A DNA stretch of 64,000 nucleotides from Emydura subglobosa (taxonomy: Eukaryota > Chordata > Testudines > Chelidae). Below are positions 49,901-61,900 of the stretch, in pieces (position 1 is the first letter of the stretch; every line of letters begins with the position of its first letter). The position numbers were made by a program, and so were the translations under genes. The notes beneath the pieces were generated by a model. The model searched no databases and was not told the DNA's origin. It saw only the letters and a list, made by a program, of their open reading frames with translations. The stretch spans positions 4,146,164 to 4,210,163 of the forward strand of contig ML680053.1 in NCBI GenBank assembly GCA_007922225.1. The letters are read 5' to 3'.

Positions 49901-52900
49901 TATGTAGTTAGTGACCTCTTAGTGTTTTTAGTTGCTGGAACAGGTGTTCCGCCTTATTATTTCTTTTTCCTTTCACTAAAAATGCACGCACACATAATTA
50001 TTCATAGATATAGTTAGATAGTGATTAAGATTTTTCCCCTTTATAGGGGTCAATTTTTGTTTGTTCACTTGGGAATGCCAGGCTCTCTGGGATTCAAAAG
50101 GTGCTTCTCTTGTCATGAGGCTACTCCAGTTAGTGATGGGCATTTTCAGTGCCTCTGCTGGTTAGGTGATACTCAGATCCCCAGTAAGTGCAATATCTGC
50201 ACTTCCTTCAAGGGTCGTTCCCAAAAAAATAGAGATCAACTTTAAACTACTGATTACAGAGCAAGCTTTGACCAACTTTGGATCCAGGGGTGGAGGAACA
50301 TCTTGTATATACCTCTCAGTACTGCTGGTGCCCCGGTCACATCAAATTCTCCATCACCGGAGACCAGCCTCAATATCTGCCTCTAAGCAGAAGGAGGTAA
50401 GGAGTAAATCTCCAAGATAATCTGTTACCAACATACAAGATGAGTACAGAGACATCAGGTCCCAACAGAATTCCATGCAGACTCCAAAGGATATCAGTAC
50501 CACAAAGGTGAAGAGGAATCAATCATCTGAACCGAGTCAGTACTGAGATCCCAGAGTGATAGAGATGCAGTTGAGAAAAGGTCTAAGTCTGTCCCCAAAT
50601 AACACTAGGTACCAGTAACTAGAAAGTTAGTGGCACCAAAGACTCCAGTTTACTGATTGAGCCTACTCAAACCCACACCAAGCACTTGGCACCAACTACA
50701 TTAGAAGCAAAGCCGTCCTCCACAGATTCTTATTTGACCCAATCTTTGACACCTTTGGTATTGCAAACTTTTAAGTACCCTAAAGATCTGATAGCATCTT
50801 TGGAACCAGAGTCTCCTTTGTTATTGAGTCCTGGGGGGTTTATCAGCTTCAAGACTCTCTTGGTCACCGACCCTTCTATCTCCTGGAGTACCGTACTCAC
50901 CCTTGTCTACTTTGCAGGTGGAACTGCTATTCCCCTCTCCACTTCCTCTTGGAGTATGTGGAAGAGCACTCCTCGGACTCTCAAATCAGTCCACGGTTCC
51001 TCTGTGTATTCTAGGTTACATCGCTCTCCTTCTTACACTAACATATTATAGGATGATAGACCTCAAATGATACCCCCATGGTAGGAACACAGATGGATGC
51101 CTCTACCTATGCCATTTAGCCCCTCTCAGTGGCCTTGCTGGGACCCATAGGCATTGTATTGTTGACAGTTTGCAATTGTCTTCATAATACTGGAGGGAGC
51201 AGAGAAGGGCCCACTCTCCTCAACCTCTTCTATCACCACCTATGCGAAAGGAAGGGACCTTTGAGGAGCAAGAAACAAAGGTGGATCAAGAGGGTGACAT
51301 CCCCTTACAAATATTTCTTCCTCATCACCTAATGAAACTGTGATGCTTCCACCCCCCCTCTGTGGCCGATTACATCAGGCAGTTTCAAGAACTGATGAAG
51401 CGAATTGCTGACACACCACAGATTCTCTTAGGAAACGTTCAGGAGTCTCACCATAAATTCCTAGATGTTTTACACATCTCCACAACTGTGAAGGTTGCCA
51501 TTCTGGTCAATGAAGCTCTTACGGATCCTGCTAAGACAGTTTGGCAAACCCCAGCTACCATATCACCCATCTGCAAAAGGGTGGATAAAAAGTATTAAGT
51601 CTCTACTAGAAAATCAGAGTTTCTATTTTCTCACTCATCTCCACGTGCCCTGATAGTGAAGTCCATTAATGTGTGAGGCAGATAGCATAGCTCAAAGTCC
51701 ACCCCATATAGTAAGGACCACAGGAGGCTCATTCTTTTTGATCACAAATCTTACTCTTCATCTACACTTCAGTTCAGAATAGTGAACCATCAGTGCTTGT
51801 GGCCAAATACGAATGTCAACAAATTGAATTCCTTTGAGCACCTGCTAGAGGAACATTGTGATCAATTTAAAGTAATTATACAGGAGGGTCAGCTCCTGGC
51901 AAAGATCTCATTCCAGGCCTCCTTGGATGCTGCCAGTACAGCAGCATGATCTATATCCACTGCAGTGGTCATGAGAAGAGAGTCTTTAATGTAGTTGTTG
52001 GACCTCTCAAGAGAAGTTCAGTGCACTATCAAAGACTTCCCTTTTGATGATCGCAAGCTCTTTGCAGACTTGACGGATACATCTCTCCACACTTTAAAGG
52101 ACACAAGAGTCAAGCTGCGATCTGTAAGGATTTATGCTCCTATAAATAAGAGGAGATATAGTAGGTCTCAGAGGGTAAAAAGAGCACTCCTAGTCCTGTA
52201 TTCAACTTATTGTAGCCATCTGAGCCACCATCCAAGAGGCCAAGATACTCTAAAAAGAGACTTCCTTCAGCTACAGCTACATCTTCTCAACCATCTGCAA
52301 CCTCCAAGCGACAGTTTTGATGGATTGGTTGAGAATCTCAACCATCCAATCAGCAAGGTTTTATAGCTGCAATATTCTCTCTCCTTTTGAATGCCATCTT
52401 TTCTATTTTCAAGCTTCATGGGAGAGCATAACATTGAACAAATGGGTTTTGGAAGCCATAACATCTGCTTACACTATCCATTTCAAATCTAACCCTTCCC
52501 TTCCCTCATCAGGGACCCTTCTCATGATCAATTGCTGGTACAAGAGGTTTCCTCACTTCTGTGTTTAGGAGCAATAGAACCAGTTCCTGTATAGCATAGG
52601 GGAACGAGATTCTATTCAAAGTACTAACTGATCCCCCTCAAAATTGAGGTCTAAAATTGGTTTCCAACCTTCAGTCTTTAAATAGATATGTAGAACAGCA
52701 GAGATTCAAGATGGTGGGTGATCCTTCCAGCAATAATTTCCTTGTTAGAGGTAGGAGTTTGGTTTGTGATTATCAGTCTGCAAAACTCATATTTTTATGT
52801 TAATATTCACCCTTCATACAAAAGGTTTATTCGTTTTCTAATCCACAATGAGCACTACCAATACAGGCTGCTCCTTTTTGGCCTATCTTCTTGCACCAAG

Positions 52901-55900
52901 GTATTCTCAAAGATTCTGGCATTAGTTGCTGCCCACCTATTTCATTTGGGTATAATAGTTTTCCAGTATCTGGATGATTGGTTGATCAGGGAGAGATTGT
53001 ATCAGAAAGTATTGATGGCAGTCAAGATGATGTGTTCTCTGTTTCACAGCCTGGGCCTTCAAATCAATCTCTCAGTCCATTTTGACTCCATCTGGACATC
53101 ATAGATGCTTCCCTGGATGCACTGACAGGCAAAGCGTACCTCCTTTTCGTCAGATTTCTCACATTATTTAATCCCATCTCAGAGATTCAGTGCAGTTCTC
53201 AAATAACACTAAGAGATTATCTTCAACTGCTTGGGCATGTCAGCTTGTGTCTTTGTAGTGCAGCATGCCAGGTGACATCTCCGAAACCTACAGGGATGTC
53301 TTCAAACAGTTTAAAAACCAAGAAAGCACAACCAAGACAGATTGCTGTCTGTTCCGCAATGGGTTCCACAGTCACTCAACTGATGGAAGGACCTGACCAA
53401 AATCTGTATAGGTGTGCTGTTCTTCCAGAATCCCCTACCAGAGTGATAACATAAGACCCTTCACTTTTGGGTTAGGGGCGCATCTGGGACTGTACAAAGT
53501 TCAGGGCAAATGGTTGCTGCCAGAGCAGCTTCATGTCAATCTTTTGGAATTGAGACCAGTAAGAGATGCTTTCTATCTCTACTCACATCCAAGTCAATAA
53601 AGATAATGACATACAACATGTCATGCATTTATTATATTAACCCCCAAGGAGGAGGAGAGTGCATTCCCCATCTTTCTGTGTTGAAGTGATAAAGCTCTGA
53701 AATTGGTGCATAGTCAAACTGATAGTCATCTTAGCTTTGTACCTGCCAGATTTTAAAACACTGTGATGGACAATCTCATCAGCAATTTCTCTCTAAATTA
53801 TGAGTGGGAACAGAAATTTTGAGTTCTCTACAAGAAATTCTTAGCTTGTGGGTTCCTGGAGGTTGATCTGTTTGCCATGGCAGCCAACACAAAATATATC
53901 AGGTATTGGTCCAGATGTGATCTTGATCCCTAATTTCTAGAAGATGATTTTCTGATGCATATCCACCAACACCGTTACTACTAAAAGGTCTCAAGATCAG
54001 ACAAGATCAGGTCAAGGTCATATTCATTACACCAACGTGGCTGTGACATTGACTGTAGCGGAGTCATGCTGAGATAAATTAAACAGGGCAAAACTGCAAA
54101 GAATAGAGCAGGCAGACCCCCAAATATTGATGATTATTCTTCCATAAGATATACCAAGGAAGCAACAAACAGCTTCTGATCACCTCTGCAGCTTTTATTA
54201 CTGGCAAGCAGCAAGCTACCAGGCTCAACACACATGAGCTTAGAGATCATTTTCTCCTTGTCACAAGTTTCTACATTGGCAGTAGGTAACACAATCAATT
54301 ATATTTATGCTTTCTTTGTGCCTTGGTCACAATATTAACCTGGTTAGACAAAGTTGTTATATTCTTACCTAGAAACACATCAGCAAGAGACAAACTAGAA
54401 GCATCACAATCATCTGGATCCTGGGGTCTGGTTATGACATTAACCTGATTAAACCTAGTCAAACTGTCATTACCATAAACAGATATAGGCTTAGGAACAC
54501 TTCCTTCTGGGCTTTAGTTGAATCCAGTAGCACCCTTGGTACAACTAAAAATTCCTCAAACAACATAGACTGAGAGACATTCCCTGTTTGTTTACAAAAT
54601 TCCTTCCTGTCAACAGTTAGGCAGTAATTTTTAACAGATAATTGGGAGTCCTTGTTTAGAGCTTCTTTGTTAGAAATACATTCCAGATAAATGAAGACTA
54701 AATAGTCCATGTACAAAGTTTGTTCAGATTCTCACATGAGATTTAGCAGGGTGATACTGGGATCCCAATCGTGCGATCCAAATCTTCCCTGCCAAGCTTG
54801 GACAGATTTGAGGTTAAAAGGATCAGGCCTGAAGCTTCCTTTATAGTTGAAACAAGAAGAGTACTTGCAGGTAATTCCATCACGTGAGCTTTGAAGAAAG
54901 TGAGCTTGACAGTTTAATTTTTACTCAGTGGGTTCTTTCTCAGACAATACAGTCAATAATAGCCGTTTAAACCCTCAAGACAGATTACAGATATTTCCTT
55001 GAGTAAAGAATAGTAATGCATATTGTCCTTTGAAGTTAAACCTTCATTTCCTAGGCACACAGCAGTAATTAGCTACATTAGCACAGTTAATACAATTTAC
55101 TTAAACCTCAAAGAGTAATACAGGTAAATGATGTTATTACACCAAAGGTTAGATGTTAATATTCCCTTTTGATCTCTTAATCACAGTAACAGACAGGAAA
55201 GCAGTTTATCCACATTAACATCTAACAAGATGTATGTAAATAACATCCAGTGACTACCAACAATACACTTGTATATTAATGCTAGTCTGCTTACAAGGAA
55301 TGGTCCTCATTACCATTTGTATTTTCCTTTAATATGTCTTTAAAGATCAGATTTGGGCCATGCAGCTTGCAAAGTTGCTTAGTCCTTTCTGGCCCAGTGT
55401 CAGAGTGGCCAAGACCAGTTTGGTTTACCTATCTAATCAGATTAACATCTCACCCTCCATGGCAGCTTCTGATCATTCCTCACCTACTGACTCAGGATGT
55501 TGGTTGTACACTTCACCCCAACCTGTAAATTCTGAGTCTCCAAGCATGTTTTCTCAGTAGTTCTCAGGAATAGAGGGATCTTGTTCATCAGAGCTACATC
55601 TTAGAAAAGAACCCACAATTAATACTTGCCCCAGAAATGGATCCAATTGTCACGCTGCCTGGAAGTGCTCACAAATGTGATTGCCAATCTCAGGTCAAAC
55701 TGTCAGAAGACAAGGCAGATGCTCCAAACTGGTGGTATATTGTTCCTTTAGGTTTCACCAAGCCTGTAACAAATGTGAACTCCTGGATCACTATATTGGT
55801 CTTGCCATGGAGTCACAGACCCCTTAGGTGCCCCAACCCCTCTTGCCTTCCATACAAACTGGACTTTGTAATAGTGGTCACATAACCCAAAAATCACACC

Positions 55901-58900
55901 ACTTGAAGTTACTCTCAACCCCAAAGAGTCAGTCACTTAATCCTAGGTCAATCAGTACACCAAAAACAATGCTGGTAGCCAATTCTCTAGTAAAGTAACT
56001 AAAGATTTATTAGCTAAGAAAAAGAAATGAGTATTATTGAAAGGCTAAAGCAGGTAAAATACATTAACAGGTGAGTCAAAGTTTTTAAGTCCAAATGATT
56101 GCCGAGATGTAGTAATCTGCCAGTCTCCAAAAGTCTTTACAGGGAACCTAGATGATTATGGGGGTCTCCACTTTGCATTTTGTGTCTTCCCTGTAAATGT
56201 CCAGATAGTCAGAGATAAAGAATCTTTCCTTGAATCCATTTTTTTTCTCTCTTTTTACACACAAAGCTAGCTGACCATTTCTGTACCCACGGGGGCTTCC
56301 TTTGTTGACTGAGAGTAAAAAATGCAGATTGAGTGTGTGAATTTCCATTGTCGTGCGCAGTGGCTCTTGCTTTCAAGTTAGCATTATTCTTTGAGTAATT
56401 TAATTAGGGATATACATAATGCAAATGCTTGCCATTACATAGAGATAGACAACTGAGAACAATACAAGTAACATTCCATTAGTTTTCAAGAAGTTTTAAC
56501 ACCTGAGTATATCCTTCATTAACACATCTTTGACCTAGGGTTGTTTAATTACAGGGTATACGTAATGTAGAACAAATGTAATAGCAAACTACAAGATATA
56601 GACAGACGAAAACAATACAATCAACATCTCTTTTGATCTGTTAGCATTCGAGTGAATTAGTTTGAACGCATACTAACACTTAACACCTGTTTGATATTCA
56701 CATAGAAGTGAATTATCCTGAGATTCTGGCATACACTGACACCTGGCCTGTCAGTGTCACAACGATATTGTTTTTGGTGTCACAGTCACCAGATTTTGCC
56801 TACTCGATCTCCTCTTCTCAGGGTATTGGATTACCTGTTGGAACTGAAAACATCGGGTCTTTCTGTGAACTCCATTAGGGTATACTTAGCGGCAATAAAA
56901 AAACAGCTTTTCACACACCCATAGAGAGTTTTTTGCTTTTTGCTCACCCAGCCACACGATAAGATTCCAAAGGGATTTTTCAAATTTCTCCCCAAAATAA
57001 GAGATCCTATGCCTAGCTGGGTCCTAAACATAGCCCTTAATTGCCTTACATAGCCTCTTTTTGAGCCACTGCTATGTGTTCTTTGTTAGATTTATCAATG
57101 AAAACAGCCTCCTGGTAGCTTTCACTTCTGCCGAAAGGGTTGGAGAATTGGGGGCTTTAATGGCAGATCATGTATTTATGGTATTCACCAGAGAGAAAGT
57201 ATCCCTATGGGCCCATCCAAGATTTTTACCTAAAGTGTCCTCAGAATTTCATATTAACCAAACGATTCATCTCCTGTTTTTTTTTTGTCCCAAAACCACA
57301 CCAGACTAATAAATAAGCCATATTCCGTACCCTAGATGACAGGAGTGCATTAGCTTTTTACCTAGATAGAATCAAACCTTTTAGAAGATGTCCTAAACTA
57401 TTTGTATCCATTGCAGACAGAAACAAGGGCTTAGGTTATCAAATTGGGTCTCTGGAAGTATTAAGATCTGTTACGACTGAACTCATGTTCAGCCCCCTAT
57501 GAGACTGATAGTGCTTCTGTGGAATTTGCTATCTGCATCTATAGCCCAACTTAAGGATGTACCAATTTAGACATCTGTAGAGTGGCAAGTTGGTCCTTTG
57601 TTCATACTTCTAATTGTTATGCCTTGGTGCCTGCTGCAAAATCCAATGCTGCTGTAGGCAATTCAATTCTCCTCTGTGCCAAACCTCACACCTCCTTAGG
57701 GGGTACAGCTCAGGAGTCACCTGAAATCAAGCATCCACAGGAACACTACTCGAAGAATGAGAGGTTACTCACATTGTGCAGTAACTGGAGTTCTTTGAGA
57801 TGTGTGTCCCTGTGGGTACTCCACTACCTGCCATCCTCCTTTTCCTGCTTTGGAATCTCCTTTGGGGGACTTTGCGGTGGAAAAGGAAATGAGGGTGGTT
57901 TGCCCATTCAGCTCCATATAGCCTCAACGCAGAGCATGAATATATGTGGGGTACATACTCAGGTCACATGGGCATTGCTTCCAAAAATCTCTGATTAAAG
58001 ATGCAGGGAGCACAGGCACCAGAAGTGGAGCATTCATACAGGGATACATCTCCAAGAACTCCAGTTACCACACAAGGTAAGTAACCTCTCCTTCCACATT
58101 GAGATTCTCTTCTGGGAACTCCTGGTTTTCAAGGAACTTAATGTGATTAAATTTAAAGGAATTAAGGCTTGTTTTGTGCAGTATTTGAATATTGAACAAC
58201 TTGAATATCTGAACAGCTAAAACTTTTCAAAATAAAGTCAGCCTGAGGCAGATGCTCAGAAAAACTTCAGTTTGAATGGTTAAACATTTGGCAAAGTTTT
58301 ACAAGCAACTGAAAACAATATTTTATAATGGAAAGTATTAGACATCCTTAACAATAGGGGCTGCTACAAGTTCTTCCTTTTATGAACACTGACTAAAAAT
58401 GTACTCCTTCGAGTGCTTGCTCATGTTGATTCCAAGTAGGTGTGTGAGTGCTGCGTGCATAGTTGTCGGAAGGCTTTTCCCCTAGCGGGCCCCATCGGGT
58501 CAGTGCAGGGTCTACTGGAGTGGTGCCTCTATGGTGTTGTATATAGGGCTCTGCTGACCACCACCTCCTCAGCTCTTTCTTACTGCCTGTGACAGTCATT
58601 GGAGCTTCATTCGTCTCTTGCTTCAGCAAGCGTTATCCCCATAGTCTTTGACTGAGGTTCCTGTAAATAGTTAGAACAGGTTTAGTTAGTAGTAAATAGT
58701 AATTAGTGTTTATACCAAGTTTTAGTTGGGGCGTTTCTCTCCATTGTTTCTCCCCACCCGGGGCATGCATCGGTTCAAGGCTTCAAGCCCTGTGGATCCT
58801 GCCGTGAGCCAATGCCAAAAGGCAATCCCTATGACACCTGTTTGAAGTGCCTGAGGGAGTCGCACGAGACCCTGTGACAAATGCCATCCTCTATCCCCCC

Positions 58901-61900
58901 TACAGCCAAGGGGATGGAGAGAAACTACTTTTTGCTTTCCAAGGGCCATGACTACCTGTTCACCCATCTGCAACAGGATTCACTGGTGGTAGTCACAGCA
59001 AACAAGAAAAAGAGACAAAGGCAACGAGGCCCAACACCTAAATCCAAAGACTCCAAAAATCTGGATCTCTTCAAGAGGAAGCTGTACTCCACTAGGGGGG
59101 CCCCAGCTTCGTATCACCAACCAACAGGTGATACTGAGTAGATACAACTTCCACTCATGGGAAACCATGTCGAAGTTCAGGGCGCTGCTCCCGGCCAACT
59201 CCAGAGCGGAATTTGGAGCAGTCGTGGAAGAGGGCAAAGGGGTGGCAAGGACATCATTTCAGGCCACATTGGACATGGCAGACTCAGCTACAAGAACCAT
59301 GTCATCAGCAGTTGCCATGAGAAGGAGTTCCTGGCTTAAGGTTTCAACCCCCCAAAATCCAATAAACGATACAGGACTTGCTGTTTGAGGGCGTAGGGTT
59401 ATTTTTGGAGCAAATGGGCTCCAAACTCCACAGCCTGAAGGATTCTAGGGCAACCTTGAAATCCTTAGGGCTCCATAAACCTTCCAATCAAAGAAAGCAC
59501 TTTAAGCCCCAGCCTAACCAGAGGTTCTACCCAGTGCAACCCAGGGAGGACTACTTTAGGATGAGGGGTAGAATTAATAGGCACAGGACAACCCAATCTC
59601 TGCCTAATCAAGGTTGGGGCTCAGTGAAGCAGTCCTCCGGCCCCAAACAAGTTTTTTGATGGTGCACCTGAGGACGGCATACCAGTCCAGATATCGGATC
59701 CTTCCCCCATTTCCTTAACCATCTATCCCATTTTCAGTGTGCCTGGACTCAGATAACTTCAGACAGATGAGTACTTTGCATGGTAGAAGTGGGATATTCT
59801 CTTCAATTTTGTTCTCCCCCCTCCCTCATCCCACTTCCCCATCCTCCTTCAGGGACCCCTCTCACAAGCAACTTCTTATACAAGAGGTGCAGGAACTGCT
59901 AAGAGCCAGCGTAGTAGAGGAGGTCCCTCAGGAACTAAGGGGAAAGTGGTTTTACTTCAGATATTTCCTAATCCAAAAGTCCAAAGGAGGTCTCATACCC
60001 ATCCTCGACCTACCGAACCTCAACAAATTCATGAAGAAACTAAAGTTCTGCATGGTCTCCCTGGCTGCTCTAATCCCTTCCTTAGATCTGGGGGACTGGT
60101 ATGCCACCCTCAATCTGAAAGATGCCTATTATCATGTGTCAATAGTGCCATCCCACAGAAAATTCCTCAGATTTGTGGTAGGCCACACTCATTACGAGTT
60201 TATAGTCCTTCCCTTTGGCCCTCAGCGGCTGTGAGTGTGTTCACCAAATCTATGGCGATCGTCACCACTTTTCTAAGAAGTGTTTCCATATCTGGACACC
60301 TGGCTGGTCAAGGGCCACTCCAAGGAGCAGGTAGAAGCACATTCAATCTGATATGTTTGACCTTTTGACAAACTGGGTCTTCAGCTAAATGTGCCCAAGT
60401 CAACCTTATCCCCTACACAGAGCATAGAGTTCATAGGAGCAATCTTAGACTCGGTCAAAGCCAGAGCACTGCTACCGGAGCCTCACTTCCAAACCATGTG
60501 CTACATCATAAGGGACTTAAACTGCTTTCCCACCATGACTGTGCAAAATTGTTTGAAACTCCTAGGCCACATAGCCTCCTGCACATACATTGTCCAACAC
60601 ATGAGACTGCAACTCAGACCTCTCCAGTCCTGGCTAGCATTGACCTATCAGCTGAATAGAGACAAGCTAGACAAGGTGAACTCACTTCCTTTTTGGTCAT
60701 AGAATCCCTTCGGTGGTGGTACAACCCTCAACTAGTATGCGCAAGGGTTGTCTTTGTCAGACCACAGCCTTCATTTTCCCTGGTTACAGGTACATCCATG
60801 CTGGGGTGGCGAGCTCATTTAGGGTCGCTCAGGACTCGAGGCCTATGATCCCCAGAATAGCTGTTGCTCCACATCAATGTCAGAGAGCTGAGAGCGGTTC
60901 ATTTAGTATGCCACGCATTTCAGCCTCACCTAGAGGGCAGGTGCGTATCAGTCATGACGGACAATAAGACAGCGATGTTTTATATAAACAGACAGAGTGG
61001 AACATGCTTCTCTCCTGTGCCAAGAAGCCCTCAAATGGTGGGACTTCTGCATCGTTCACTCCATACACCTGGAGGCATCTTCTACCCTGGAACCCAGAAC
61101 GGCCCCGGCAGGACTGATATACGATGCTGCTGAACTCTCCATGGCGACCCCGATGGCCCTGCTGCTGGTACCAGACCTCAACACACAGGACTTTGGACAC
61201 ACAGGTTTCCTGTAGCATCCCACTTAGAATCTCTTCACTTCATGGTGCATGGTTGAATCCTATGGAGTCTGCATGCTCTGAGCAGGTCAGGGAAGTTCTC
61301 CTAGGCAGTAAGAAGCCATCCACCAGATCTCCATATTTGGCCAAGTGGAAGAGAATCTCCATTTGGGTAACTCAAAAATGTACCTTTCCATTGCAAGCCT
61401 CGTTGCCTCTCATTTTGGACTAGCTACTGCACTTAAAACATCTAGGGCTGGCTGGATCATCCATAAAGGTTCACCAGCAGTGATCTCTGCATTCTACCCA
61501 GGAGCGAACGGTAGATCAGTCTTTGCTAATCCAATGGTGACCTGCTTTCTTAAAGTTCTGGACAGGCTCTATCTTCAGGTTCACCACCCGATACCAGCTT
61601 GGAACCTTAACCTGGTGCTCACCAGATAAATGGGCCCTCCCTTTGAGCCCTTAGCAGCCTTTTCTCTCCTCTACCTTTCATGGAAGGTGGCATTCCTGGT
61701 CACAATTACCTCAGCCAGGAGACTGTCTGAGCTCAAAACTTTGACTTCTGATCCTCTGTGCACAGTGTTCCACAAGGATAATGTGCAGTTATGACCCCAC
61801 GTGGCTTTCCTCCCTAAGATGGTATTCCAGCTTCATACAAACCAGGAAATTTTCCTTCTGCTGTTCTTCCCAAAACAGCATGCCAACAACAGGGAATGTA

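Larger units (their letters stand above)
49733..58085 (+). mobile_element. DIRS-type tyrosine-recombinase retrotransposon, copy 1 (degenerate, with nested LTR element)
   Basis: DIRS elements have no LTRs or DDE integrase; they carry RT-RNase H and a tyrosine recombinase between inverted terminal repeats. Seen here: left terminus with CCCCTGTGGGTGTGCCACTC and GTGCGCCTGTGCT (49,750-49,795), gag-like sequence at about 50,400-52,350, RT (52,700-53,110), RNase H (53,440-53,930), recombinase (56,790-57,720), and a right terminus that is the inverted relative of the left (58,010-58,085). An LTR-type insertion at 54,042-56,784 splits RNase H from the recombinase. Many stops: inactive. Net length without the insert is about 5.6 kb, normal for DIRS. 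Confidence 0.82.

Noticed and set aside
54042..56784. An intact endogenous retrovirus between LTRs
   Set aside because: No gag, pol or env coding can be recognised; only LTR-like non-coding sequence is present.
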